Part shown: positions 26,892 through 35,148 of the stretch, piece by piece
How the letters are laid out: every line of letters starts with the position of its first letter
Position numbering within the stretch: the stretch's first letter is position 1
NCBI RefSeq assembly: GCF_022430545.2
Contig: NZ_CP092488.2
Location: 3,224,001 to 3,288,000, forward strand
Length of the DNA: 64,000 nt
Origin: Mycobacterium paraterrae
GTDB taxonomy: Bacteria > Actinomycetota > Actinomycetes > Mycobacteriales > Mycobacteriaceae
Reading direction: 5' to 3'
Position numbers and translations under genes: made by a program
The notes under the pieces: generated by a model
What the model saw: only the letters and a program-made list of their open reading frames with translations
Told to the model about the DNA's origin: nothing
Database searches by the model: none

Positions 26892-28180
26892 ACCGCCTCG
26901 ATGCGCCGACGGTGATCCGGACCAAGCGCGACGGAAACAGGCTGTCCGACGACGCTATCGACTGGGTGATCGACGCCTACACCCACGGACACGTCGCCAA
27001 CGAACAAATGTCGGCGCTGCTGATGGCGGTGTTTTTGCGTGGCATGGATTACGGCGAGATCGCCCGGTGGACGGTCGCCATGATCGCCTCTGGTGACCAG
27101 TTCGACTTCAGTGATCTGCGACGCGACGGTAGGGCGCTGCGCACCGTCGACAAGCATTCGACGGGCGGGGTAGGCGACAAGATCACCTTGCCGTTGGTGT
27201 CGGTGATCGCCGCTTGCGGCGGCGCGGTTCCACAGGCTTCCGGTCGTGGACTCGGGCACACCGGCGGCACTCTCGACAAGCTGGAGGCGATCGCCGGTTT
27301 CACCGCTTCGCTGACCAATGCGCAAGTGCGACAACAGCTCAGCGAGGTCGGTGCGGTCATTTTCGCGGCCGGGCGGCTGGCTCCCGCCGACGCGAAGCTC
27401 TACGCGTTGCGCGACATCACCGCCACCGTCGAGTCGTTACCGCTGATCGCCAGTTCGGTCATGAGCAAAAAGATCGCCGAGGGCGCCGGCGCGTTGGTGC
27501 TCGACGTCAAGGTCGGCTCCGGCGCGCTGATGCGTTCGGAAGCCCGATCCCGGGATCTGGCCGAGACCATGGTCGCGCTCGGTGCCCAGCACGGGCTGCC
27601 GACCTGTGCGGTGCTGACCGACATGAACCGGCCGCTGGGGGCGGCCGTCGGCAACGCGCTCGAGGTCGCCGAGGCGCTCGAGGTGCTCGACGGCGGGGGC
27701 CCAGCCGACGTCGTGGAGCTGACCGTGTCGCTGGCGCGCGAAATGCTGGAACTCGCGGGCATCGACGGTGTCGAGCCCGAGCAGACGTTGCGCGACGGGA
27801 CGGCGATGGACCGCTTCCGGGCGTTGGTCGCCGCGCAGGGCGGCGACTTGTCCGTACCGTTGCCTGTTGGTAAGTACTCCGAAACCGTCACCGCCACTCG
27901 AGGCGGCACAATGGGTGACATCGACGCAATGGCAGTGGGGCTAGCGGTGTGGCGGCTCGGCGCGGGCAGGTCCCGGCCGGGGGAGGCGGTCCAGGCTGGC
28001 GCGGGCCTGCGGATCCACCGTCGCCCCGGCAGCCCGGTGGCAGCGGGCGACTCGCTGTTCACCCTGTACACCGATACGCCGGAACGGTTTCCGGGCGCGA
28101 TCGCCGAGTTGGACGCGGGCTTCGCCGTCGCCGACACGCCGCCGGCCGACCGGCCGCTGATCATCGATCGGATCACCTGA
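26888..28180 (+). CDS. deoA: Thymidine phosphorylase
   Basis: Protein of 430 residues, GTG start overlapping cdd. It splits thymidine or deoxyuridine with phosphate to the base and deoxyribose-1-phosphate. The glycosyltransferase family 3 signature is intact: VDKHSTGGVGDKITLPLV binds phosphate, ASGRGLGHTGGTLDKLEAI follows, and SSVMSKKIAEGAGALVLDVK carries the catalytic Lys. The C-terminal pyrimidine phosphorylase domain ends the protein. It couples to cdd upstream and to add downstream (TGATG overlap), the same order as M. tuberculosis Rv3315c-Rv3313c. Confidence 0.95.
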   Translation: MNRLDAPTVIRTKRDGNRLSDDAIDWVIDAYTHGHVANEQMSALLMAVFLRGMDYGEIARWTVAMIASGDQFDFSDLRRDGRALRTVDKHSTGGVGDKITLPLVSVIAACGGAVPQASGRGLGHTGGTLDKLEAIAGFTASLTNAQVRQQLSEVGAVIFAAGRLAPADAKLYALRDITATVESLPLIASSVMSKKIAEGAGALVLDVKVGSGALMRSEARSRDLAETMVALGAQHGLPTCAVLTDMNRPLGAAVGNALEVAEALEVLDGGGPADVVELTVSLAREMLELAGIDGVEPEQTLRDGTAMDRFRALVAAQGGDLSVPLPVGKYSETVTATRGGTMGDIDAMAVGLAVWRLGAGRSRPGEAVQAGAGLRIHRRPGSPVAAGDSLFTLYTDTPERFPGAIAELDAGFAVADTPPADRPLIIDRIT

Positions 28181-29268
28181 TGACCACGCCATTGAGTTTC
28201 GAGACGATCAAGCGGGCGCCCAAGGCGTTGCTGCACGATCATCTCGACGGCGGTCTGCGACCCTCCACCGTGCTCGACATCGCCGGCCAGATCGGGTACG
28301 ACGGCCTGCCCGCGACCGAGGTCGACACGCTTGCGCAGTGGTTCCGCACCGCCTCGCACAGCGGCTCGCTCGAGCGGTACCTCGAACCGTTCTCGCACAC
28401 GGTCGCGGTGATGCAGACGCCGGACTCATTGCACCGGGTCGCCTTCGAGTGTGTGGAGGACCTGTCGCAGGATTCAGTGGTCTACGCCGAGGTGCGGTTC
28501 GCTCCGGAGTTGCACATCAACGAGGGCTTGTCGTTCGACGAGGTAGTCGATGCGGTGCTCGCCGGGTTTGCCGATGGCGAGAAGGCGGCCGCCTCCGCCG
28601 GGCGCCCGATCGTGGTGCGGTGCCTGGTCACCGCGATGCGGCACGCCGCGGTGTCGCGGGAGATCGCCGAGCTCGCAATCCGGTTCCGGGACAAGGGCGT
28701 CGTCGGATTCGACATCGCCGGCGCGGAAGCCGGCTACCCGCCGACCCGTCACCTGGATGCGTTTGAATACATGCGAAACAACAACGCGCGCTTCACGATT
28801 CATGCGGGCGAGGCCTTCGGTCTGCCGTCGATTCAGGAGGCGATCGGTTTCTGCGGTGCCGATCGGTTGGGTCACGGGGTACGCATCGTCGACGACATCG
28901 ACGTCGCCGATGACGGAGAGGTGCACCTCGGTCGCCTGGCCTCCATTTTGCGGGACAAGCGGATTCCGCTCGAGATGTGTCCGAGCTCCAATGTGCAGAC
29001 CGGGGCGGTGGCCAGCATCGCCGAGCATCCCTTCGACCTGTTGGCCCGCACCCGGTTTCGCGTCACGGTCAACACCGACAACCGGTTGATGAGCGACACC
29101 ACGATGACGCGCGAGATGGCGCTGCTGGTCGAGACGTTCGGCTACGGGTGGAGCGATCTGCTGCGCTTCACCGTCAACGCGATGAAGTCGGCGTTCATCC
29201 CGTTCGACCAGCGATTGGCGCTCATCGACGAGGTGATCAAGCCGCGCTACGCCGTTCTCGTCGGCTGA
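28180..29268 (+). CDS. add: Adenosine deaminase
   Basis: Protein of 362 residues from ATG at 28180, overlapping the deoA stop. It converts adenosine and deoxyadenosine to inosine forms in purine salvage. Zinc ligands and catalytic residues are visible: LLHDHLDGGLRP (His-x-His), FTIHAGEAFG (His and catalytic Glu), RLGHGVRI (His), and TVNTDNRLMSDTTMT (Asp that binds zinc). It is a TIM-barrel cytoplasmic enzyme, and the final gene of the cdd-deoA-add operon. Confidence 0.95.
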   Translation: MTTPLSFETIKRAPKALLHDHLDGGLRPSTVLDIAGQIGYDGLPATEVDTLAQWFRTASHSGSLERYLEPFSHTVAVMQTPDSLHRVAFECVEDLSQDSVVYAEVRFAPELHINEGLSFDEVVDAVLAGFADGEKAAASAGRPIVVRCLVTAMRHAAVSREIAELAIRFRDKGVVGFDIAGAEAGYPPTRHLDAFEYMRNNNARFTIHAGEAFGLPSIQEAIGFCGADRLGHGVRIVDDIDVADDGEVHLGRLASILRDKRIPLEMCPSSNVQTGAVASIAEHPFDLLARTRFRVTVNTDNRLMSDTTMTREMALLVETFGYGWSDLLRFTVNAMKSAFIPFDQRLALIDEVIKPRYAVLVG

Positions 29269-29350
29269 GGCGCTGGGCGCCCCGAGAGTGTCGTGACCGA
29301 TGCCGCTACTCGACAAACGGTTCGGCAGATGCACTTTCGCGCACCACGCG

Positions 29351-30172
29351 CTACATGACCAGGTGGCCCGCGTCGACCGGCACGGAAATCCCGGTGACAT
29401 AACGGGCCCGCGGGCTGACCAGCCACAGCACCGCCTCGGTGACGTCTTGCGCCTCGACCAGCGGAGTGTCGGGCAGCAGCATCTGCGACACGGCGGGATT
29501 GGGATTAGCGGTCATCCCGTTGATCACGAAGTCGTTGATGATCATCGGTGTCGCGACACCGCTCGGATTCACCGAGTTGACTCGGATCTTATGTGGCGCA
29601 TAGGCATTCGCTGCCGAACGCATCAGCCCAACGACGCCGTGCTTGGATGCGGCGTAGGCGAACATCGCGGCGCTGCCGTCGCCGCCGCGACCGGTCAGGC
29701 CCTGTGACGAACTGACCAGTACCACCGAGCCGCCCCGCCCCTTGCGGATGATCGACGGCACCGTGGCGAGCAGCGTGTGCCACACCCCGGTGAGGTTGGT
29801 GTCGACGATGGTGGTGAACACCGGCTCGGCACGGATCTGCGGGTCGCCGATGGCCACCACGCCGGCGTTGGCGACCACGATGTCGATGTCCCCGAGTTCG
29901 TCGATGCCGCCCCGGACGCCGGCCTCCAGCGCGGCGAGGTCGCGAACGTCGGCGACAACGGGTACGACCTTGCGGCCGGTGTCGCGGACCAACTGGGCGG
30001 TCTTCTCGAGATCGGCGGTGCTGCCCAACGGGTAAGGGATCGCGTCGATGTCGGCGCAGATGTCGATCGCGATGATGTCGGCACCCTGTTCGGCCAGCGC
30101 GACGGCATGGCTGCGACCCTGCCCGCGCGCCGCGCCGGTGATCACCGCGACCGTGTTGTCGAGTTCACCCAT
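29351..30172 (-). CDS. SDR family oxidoreductase (mycofactocin-coupled type)
   Basis: Protein of 273 residues. The Rossmann nucleotide site is VITGAARGQGRSHAVALAE. The catalytic Ser-Tyr-Lys is in LVSSSQG and YAASKHGVVGLM, and NAGV follows strand 4. The acidic residue ending strand 2 in AIDICADID and the insert IDAIPYPLGSTADLEKTA are typical of the mycobacterial subgroup whose bound NAD is thought to be re-oxidised by mycofactocin. No mycofactocin genes are in the window. The substrate, probably an alcohol, is unknown. It is divergent from the SnoaL-like gene by 48 bp and may act with it. Confidence 0.88.
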   Translation of the reverse strand: MGELDNTVAVITGAARGQGRSHAVALAEQGADIIAIDICADIDAIPYPLGSTADLEKTAQLVRDTGRKVVPVVADVRDLAALEAGVRGGIDELGDIDIVVANAGVVAIGDPQIRAEPVFTTIVDTNLTGVWHTLLATVPSIIRKGRGGSVVLVSSSQGLTGRGGDGSAAMFAYAASKHGVVGLMRSAANAYAPHKIRVNSVNPSGVATPMIINDFVINGMTANPNPAVSQMLLPDTPLVEAQDVTEAVLWLVSPRARYVTGISVPVDAGHLVM

Positions 30173-30220
30173 GACGGGAAACGTACCCGGCGATGCGGCG
30201 CGTCTGACACGATTCTGGCT

Positions 30221-30670
30221 GTGTCCTCCGGCGACAATGCGCAGCAGATCGCGAACCTGATCTACCGATATGCCGAACTGCTCGATGCGGGCGACTTGGA
30301 CGGCGTGGCTGGGCTATTCGCGTACGGACGCATCTGCGGAGTCGAAAATGGGCCGCCGGAGACGGTATTCGAGGGTGCCGCCGGAGTGCGAAAGATGTAC
30401 GAGATGGCCATCCACATCTACGAGGATGGAACGCCCAAGACGCGGCACGCCACCAGCAACGTGCAACTCGAGATCGACCGATCCGCGGGCCTCGCCCACA
30501 GCAGCTCGTACTACTCCGTCACCCAGGCGACGCCGACATTGCCGTTGCAGGTCATCGTCACCGGTCACTACAAGGACACCTTCCACCGCGTGGACGGCAA
30601 ATGGTGGTTCGACAGCCGCGTCATGTTCGTCGACCAACTCGGCGACGTCAGCCAGCACTTGAAGTTCTGA
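30221..30670 (+). CDS. SnoaL/NTF2-like protein
   Basis: Protein of 149 residues from GTG at 30221. The fold shows IANLIYRYAELLDAGDLDGV (N-terminal helices), a strand and helix region around YEMAIHIYEDGTPKTRHATS with the HxxSN-type pocket residue, and two late strands ending VDGKWWFDSRVMFVD. This arrangement resembles the SnoaL_4 and bile-acid dehydratase-like group. A catalytic role is possible from the Tyr, Asp and His in the pocket. The divergent SDR gene is a plausible pathway partner. An exact 36-bp repeat starts right after its stop codon. Confidence 0.75.
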   Translation: MSSGDNAQQIANLIYRYAELLDAGDLDGVAGLFAYGRICGVENGPPETVFEGAAGVRKMYEMAIHIYEDGTPKTRHATSNVQLEIDRSAGLAHSSSYYSVTQATPTLPLQVIVTGHYKDTFHRVDGKWWFDSRVMFVDQLGDVSQHLKF

Positions 30671-30761
30671 AGGCTTGCGGCGCTATTCGCGCCTTAGCCG
30701 CGACTCTCGCATTTTGGTTCGTCGCAGGCTTGCGGCGCTATTCGCGCCTTAGCCGCGACTC
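30671..30761. repeat. Exact 36-bp direct repeat, spaced
   Basis: Positions 30671-30706 and 30726-30761 are identical over 36 bp (beginning AGGCTTGCGGCGC), with a 19-bp unique spacer. The second copy contains the last eight codons (stop included) of the Rv3311-like gene on the reverse strand. The first copy lies outside any gene. Each copy can fold into a short GCGGC/GCCGC stem. Confidence 0.97.
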
Positions 30762-32003
30762 GACGAAACGCACCAGTTCTTCCCACTCCCGCACCGCCGT
30801 CGCGTACGGGCCGGCGGGCTTGCTCGTCGAATCGGGATCCAGGACGTAGGCGATCAGCTTGCCCAACGGCTCGTCGACGTCGAGAGCCTTGTCGACGGTC
30901 GTGTCTTCGGAGTAGTCGCCGAGGTCCCGAAGGAATTCGACGGCCAGGTCGAGCTGCTCGTGGTCGACCGCGTCGGGGCCGTCGGCGAAGTCGTCGGCCA
31001 GCCCGCTGAGAACGTAGACGTTGTCGTCGGTGATGTGGATGTGCAGCGAGCCATCGGTCGCCGCCGTGCGGATGTCGTCGTAGGTGCTCAGGTCCGACAG
31101 GTCGTGGTCGTGCTCGTCGGCAAGGTAGCGGGCCAGCGCGCGCTCCGAGCTGAATACGCTGATTCTTCCGTTGCGGCCCAGGAAGATCGGGCGATCGTCG
31201 AAGTAGCAGCGCAGCGTATAGAAGGTGCTGGTCCCGGTCATGATCGTGATCGGGTCGATGCCGACCTTGGCCCAGAAGTCCTCGTCACCGCCGAGCACCA
31301 CTTCGTCGCCGGCCGCACGATCGGTGGTCGTCTCGTCGTCGACGGGCACCGTCTCGGACTCCACGTCCTCGTCGGGGGTGTCGGCTTCGAGCTCCTCTTC
31401 CTCGACCGGTTCGGCCAACTCGGCCGCCGCCGCCTCCGACACCTTGCTGTCGACGTCCGGGATGCTGACGATCTTCTCGATCGCGCCCAGCACGTCGTCC
31501 CAGCTGCGCCCGACCGCGTCGGCGATGGCGTGCCAGCGCTTCAGGCCGGCCTTGCCGGTGAAGTGGTCGATGCCGCCGCTCAGTGAGCCCAGCGTGGGGT
31601 TGCCGTTGAAGAACTTCATCACCGCCGGCAGCTCGCACACCGACCCGATCGACGAGACGATCGTCAGCGCGTTGGCCAACGTCGCCACCGACTCGTCGGT
31701 CGGCTTCTCAGCGACCAGATCTTCGACCGCCACCAGGTCGAAGTGCTTGTCCTCGCGGGGCTCCAGCTTGTGAGCGTTGGCCTCGGTGAGCGCCTGCCAG
31801 GCCGGGTGGTCGACGAGGTCGTTGTCGGTGTTGGTCCGCACGAACGCGACCAGATCTGCGGGCGACTCGAAGACGTAGAGATCTTCGTCTTTGCCGAGGA
31901 ACGCCTCCCACTCGTCGCCTGAGTCACGCCAGCGGGGTGCCCATACCGTGTAGCGGTCACCATCCGTCAGGCTCAAGCGGATTGGCACGAGGTCAGCAGC
32001 CAT
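30738..32003 (-). CDS. Conserved hypothetical protein (Rv3311-like)
   Basis: Protein of 421 residues, about the size of M. tuberculosis Rv3311 (420). No known catalytic motif is recognised. The N-terminal half holds VPIRLSLTDGDRYTVWAPRW and ADLVAFVRTNTDNDLVDHPA. The middle (about residues 190-245) is strongly acidic and low complexity (EPVEEEELEADTPDEDVES), a likely flexible linker. The C-terminal half has FYTLRCYFDDRPIFLGRNGR followed by SSERALARYLADEHDHDL, a pattern reminiscent of the N-terminal half, so the protein may be an internal duplication. No signal peptide. It is downstream of sapM by 38 nt and probably cotranscribed. Confidence 0.8.
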   Translation of the reverse strand: MAADLVPIRLSLTDGDRYTVWAPRWRDSGDEWEAFLGKDEDLYVFESPADLVAFVRTNTDNDLVDHPAWQALTEANAHKLEPREDKHFDLVAVEDLVAEKPTDESVATLANALTIVSSIGSVCELPAVMKFFNGNPTLGSLSGGIDHFTGKAGLKRWHAIADAVGRSWDDVLGAIEKIVSIPDVDSKVSEAAAAELAEPVEEEELEADTPDEDVESETVPVDDETTTDRAAGDEVVLGGDEDFWAKVGIDPITIMTGTSTFYTLRCYFDDRPIFLGRNGRISVFSSERALARYLADEHDHDLSDLSTYDDIRTAATDGSLHIHITDDNVYVLSGLADDFADGPDAVDHEQLDLAVEFLRDLGDYSEDTTVDKALDVDEPLGKLIAYVLDPDSTSKPAGPYATAVREWEELVRFVESRLRRE

Positions 32004-32041
32004 GCGGCACACAATAGCGACGACGGGCCGCCGGACCGGGG

Positions 32042-32944
32042 TCAGGCACCCCAGATGTCGGAGATCACCGGGGCTCGCGTCGCATAGCCGAGCTTGGGCA
32101 GCCCGTACATCTGCTCCAGCGTCGACAACACGTTGTAGTGGCTGATCGGCTGGTCGTACGTGCCCGGCCGGACTCCTGCTCCATAGATCACCGTCGGGAT
32201 CTGGTTGTGGGACGAGTTGTCGTCCTCGTCCCAGGTGAGGATCAGCAGGCTGTTGTTGGCCCGCGCCCACGACGCGTATTGGGACAGGTTCTGGTGCAGC
32301 CATTGGTCGCCCTGCGCGATCGACCCGTCGTGCATGTCGTTGTCGAGGTTGGGGATGACCATCGAGACGGTCGGCAGGCTGGCGTAATTCCCTGGTGCCG
32401 GGAAGGCCGAGAACGGGAGGGACCGCGCGGCGGGGATATTGGTGAAGCTGGCCCACGGAACGTGTTTACGCGCGTACTTGCCTGAACGACACTCCTCCGA
32501 GCCCGGCGCGGGCAGGTTCTCGGCGAAGCCGATGAAGGTGTAACCGGCCCCGAGCAACTGCGAGCCGAGGTTCGGTTCGTTGCCCGCGTCGACCGGACAG
32601 ACGTTGTCCTTCACCAAGGTGTTGCCGGCGAACAGCGCGTAGTAGTTGGGTTCGCTGGGATGCACTTCGGCGAAGGATTGCGACATCATCGCCCCACCCG
32701 CGGCCAGTTGATTGATGAACGGTGCCGCTTTGTTGCCGATGATGTTGCTCTGCGAGCGGTTTTCTTCGACGACGATCACCACGTGCGCGGGGGTGGGGAG
32801 GGCCGTCGCGGTCATGTCGACGCGGGTATCGAACGCCTGTTGAACAGGGGTGTGCCATGGCATGACGGCCGCGGCGACGGCTAGCACCCCGACCAGGCTG
32901 AGTACTCGACTCGGCCTGCCGGCACGCCTTGCTCGGCGTTGCAT
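32042..32944 (-). CDS. sapM: Secreted acid phosphatase SapM
   Basis: Protein of 300 residues from ATG at 32944 (M. tuberculosis SapM has 299). Other starts up to 33004 would add a non-conserved leader. An Arg-rich N-terminus and the hydrophobic stretch VLSLVGVLAVAAAVM form the signal peptide. The mature phosphoesterase-like domain has HVVIVVEENRSQSNIIGN (Glu and Asn metal or active-site region), EVHPSEPNYYALFAG, NDMHDGSIAQGDQWL and LLILTWDEDDNSSHNQIPT. In M. tuberculosis it dephosphorylates phosphoinositides and hinders phagosome maturation. The gene is divergent from the PE-PPE hydrolase. Confidence 0.92.
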   Translation of the reverse strand: MQRRARRAGRPSRVLSLVGVLAVAAAVMPWHTPVQQAFDTRVDMTATALPTPAHVVIVVEENRSQSNIIGNKAAPFINQLAAGGAMMSQSFAEVHPSEPNYYALFAGNTLVKDNVCPVDAGNEPNLGSQLLGAGYTFIGFAENLPAPGSEECRSGKYARKHVPWASFTNIPAARSLPFSAFPAPGNYASLPTVSMVIPNLDNDMHDGSIAQGDQWLHQNLSQYASWARANNSLLILTWDEDDNSSHNQIPTVIYGAGVRPGTYDQPISHYNVLSTLEQMYGLPKLGYATRAPVISDIWGA

Positions 32945-33109
32945 GGCGGCAGTATATGAGCGGCGTAGGAGTGCCATCGGGATTGCTGATGCTGTGTCGT
33001 GCACCGTATTCCTGAGAAATTTTTACAACTTTGCCGCATGGCCAAATGCGCCCCCTTACGATTCAGCCACGCAGGGTCGGGGGTGCCGTCCGCGGGCATG
33101 GAGGTTGCG

Positions 33110-34495
33110 ATGACGGTTGCGATAACGGCTGCGCGGACTCGCGCTCTCGGTGCTCTTGCCGCGGCAGCCGCGTGCGCGACCGCGATGACCATGACACCGG
33201 CCTTTCAGGCCGGGGTGCGGGCGTTGATAGCCGAGGTCGGTCTGGTCGCCAACGAGGGCTGGATCATGGGCGGCACCGGGAATCCGATACCGGACTCGAA
33301 CTACCTGAGCAGCGTCGAGAATTTGTATCTCCCGTCGGGCTACAGCTACCAGGCGCTGGAGACTCCGGAGCAGTTCTGCCCGATCATCTGCTCGGCGAGC
33401 CAGGACAATCTGAACTTCGGCGATTCGGTGGTTAGAGGCGTCGATGCTCTTAATGGAGCTCCGAAATTGGCGCTGGACGCGGGCAACAACGTTTCAGTGC
33501 TCGGCTACTCGCAGAGCGCGACCGTCGCCACCGTCTGGATGAACGAACTCATCAACAGTCACGATCCCAACTTGGATCATCTGCACGTCACGCTGCTTGC
33601 CGACCCGAACAATCCAGTCAGCGGCATCCTGGACCGCTTCCAATTCCCGGACGGCGTCGGTCAATTCAGCCTGGACCCGGAGCCGCAGCACGTTCCCTTC
33701 CTCGGTATTCCGATGGGCTTGGACCCGACGCCGACCTCGGGGATCGACACCGACATCTACATCGGCGAGTACGACGGCTGGAACAACTTCCCGTCCGACC
33801 CGCTCAACCTGTTCGCGGTGGGCAATGCGTTGCTCGGCATCGAGACCGTCCACCCCTACTACCCAGAACCCGATCCGAGCGTGAATCTCGACGTCAACAA
33901 CATCATCGACCTCGGCAAGATCGGCGACACGAATTTCTACGCGATTCCCGCGCCGCTGCCGTCGTTGGCGTTCATGTACGACGGCGGGCCGGCGGGACGC
34001 TTCTTCTACGACGCCTTCAACCCTTTCGCGAGCCTGGTCAACAATTGGGGCTACGGCAATCCGGGTGACCCGGATGCGGGCATCGGTGTCCCCGGCGCCG
34101 ATCCGATCGGTGTGGCCGGGCCCTGGCAGGTCGACGCGTACGGTCAGCTGGCGCTGTCCGACGGGGCCGGCTTCTTCGACAAGATGGATCCGCTGCAGAT
34201 GCTGGCCGGTGTGGAATACGCTGCGGCGCACACGGTTATCGATCCGCTCAACGACCTGCTGGCAGACGCCGGGCAGTCTCCGCTGCCCTCGTCGTTCGTC
34301 GACGCGCTGTTGACGCCGTATGACCTGACCAACCAGCTGGACGTTTCGCTGCTGACGTCGTGGGCCGAGCTGACGGCGAGTATGCCGTCGCTGGCCCCGG
34401 ACGTGATCTTCGACGGCTCGCCGTTGATCTCCGGGCAGCCGCTGGTCGATCTCGTCGGCTACGGGTTCGACGTCTTCAACTTCTTCGGCGCCTAA
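33110..34495 (+). CDS. Exported PE-PPE domain serine hydrolase
   Basis: Protein of 461 residues. GGAGG before the ATG at 33110 decides this start. A signal-like segment (ALGALAAAAACATAMTM) leads directly into a PE-PPE domain without any PE or PPE module. The nucleophile elbow is LGYSQSATVA with Ser134; LLADPNNP and the pattern around IYIGEYDGWNNFPSDPLN are family features, with the Asp here as the likely triad acid. PE-PPE domains are alpha/beta hydrolases, some acting as esterases or acyltransferases in trehalose lipid synthesis. It should act outside the membrane. The C-terminal 110 residues are of unknown function. Confidence 0.86.
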   Translation: MTVAITAARTRALGALAAAAACATAMTMTPAFQAGVRALIAEVGLVANEGWIMGGTGNPIPDSNYLSSVENLYLPSGYSYQALETPEQFCPIICSASQDNLNFGDSVVRGVDALNGAPKLALDAGNNVSVLGYSQSATVATVWMNELINSHDPNLDHLHVTLLADPNNPVSGILDRFQFPDGVGQFSLDPEPQHVPFLGIPMGLDPTPTSGIDTDIYIGEYDGWNNFPSDPLNLFAVGNALLGIETVHPYYPEPDPSVNLDVNNIIDLGKIGDTNFYAIPAPLPSLAFMYDGGPAGRFFYDAFNPFASLVNNWGYGNPGDPDAGIGVPGADPIGVAGPWQVDAYGQLALSDGAGFFDKMDPLQMLAGVEYAAAHTVIDPLNDLLADAGQSPLPSSFVDALLTPYDLTNQLDVSLLTSWAELTASMPSLAPDVIFDGSPLISGQPLVDLVGYGFDVFNFFGA

Positions 34496-34503
34496 CCGCA
34501 CGC

Positions 34504-34509
34504 TAAAGT
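34504..34509 (+). promoter_or_regulatory. Putative -10 box of upp
   Basis: TAAAGT ends 8 nt before the GTG of upp, suggesting its own nearly leaderless promoter directly after the PE-PPE gene stop. Confidence 0.45.
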
Positions 34510-34517
34510 CACGTCGC

Positions 34518-35141
34518 GTGGACGTGCATGTGGTGAACCATCCGTTGGCTGCAGTGCGGCTGACCACGCTGCGTGACGAGAACACCGGCAACGCCGAGTT
34601 TCGCACCGCGTTGAGTGAGCTGTCGCTAATGCTCGTTTACGAGGCGGCCCGCGACGTACCACGCGAAACCGTCGCGGTGCGTACGCCGTTGGCCGAGACC
34701 ACCGGAGCGCGACTGGCCGAGCCGCCGCTTCTCGTGGCGGTGCTGCGGGCCGGGCTCGGCATGGTCGACCAGGCCCAGCTGCTACTACCAGAGGCCTCGG
34801 TAGGATTCGTCGGAGTAGCCCGCGACGAAGAAACCGCCTGCCCCGCACCGTATTTGGAGTCGTTGCCGGACGATCTACGCGGTCAACGGGTGATCGTTCT
34901 CGACCCGATGCTGGCCACCGGTGGTTCGATGGTGCATGCCATCGGCTTGCTGCAGCGGCGTGGGGCGGACGACATCGACGTGGTGTGCGTGTTGGCCGCT
35001 CCGGAAGGTGTTGCGGCGCTGCAGAAAGCGGCGCCCAAGGCGCGGCTGTTCACCGCCGCCATCGACGACGGTCTCAACGACAGCGCTTACATCGTTCCGG
35101 GCCTCGGTGATGCCGGAGACCGGCAATTCGGGCCGCGCTAA
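34518..35141 (+). CDS. upp: Uracil phosphoribosyltransferase
   Basis: Protein of 207 residues, GTG start, family-length. It makes UMP from uracil and PRPP. Signatures: VLRAGLGMVDQAQLLLPEA near the middle, the PRPP loop VIVLDPMLATGGSMVHAI, and the uracil-binding end YIVPGLGDAGDRQFG. The gene pairs functionally with cdd and deoA, which release uracil. It is convergent with pmmB, whose stop lies 7 nt away. Equivalent to M. tuberculosis Rv3309c. Confidence 0.95.
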   Translation: MDVHVVNHPLAAVRLTTLRDENTGNAEFRTALSELSLMLVYEAARDVPRETVAVRTPLAETTGARLAEPPLLVAVLRAGLGMVDQAQLLLPEASVGFVGVARDEETACPAPYLESLPDDLRGQRVIVLDPMLATGGSMVHAIGLLQRRGADDIDVVCVLAAPEGVAALQKAAPKARLFTAAIDDGLNDSAYIVPGLGDAGDRQFGPR

Positions 35142-35148
35142 AGCGGCG

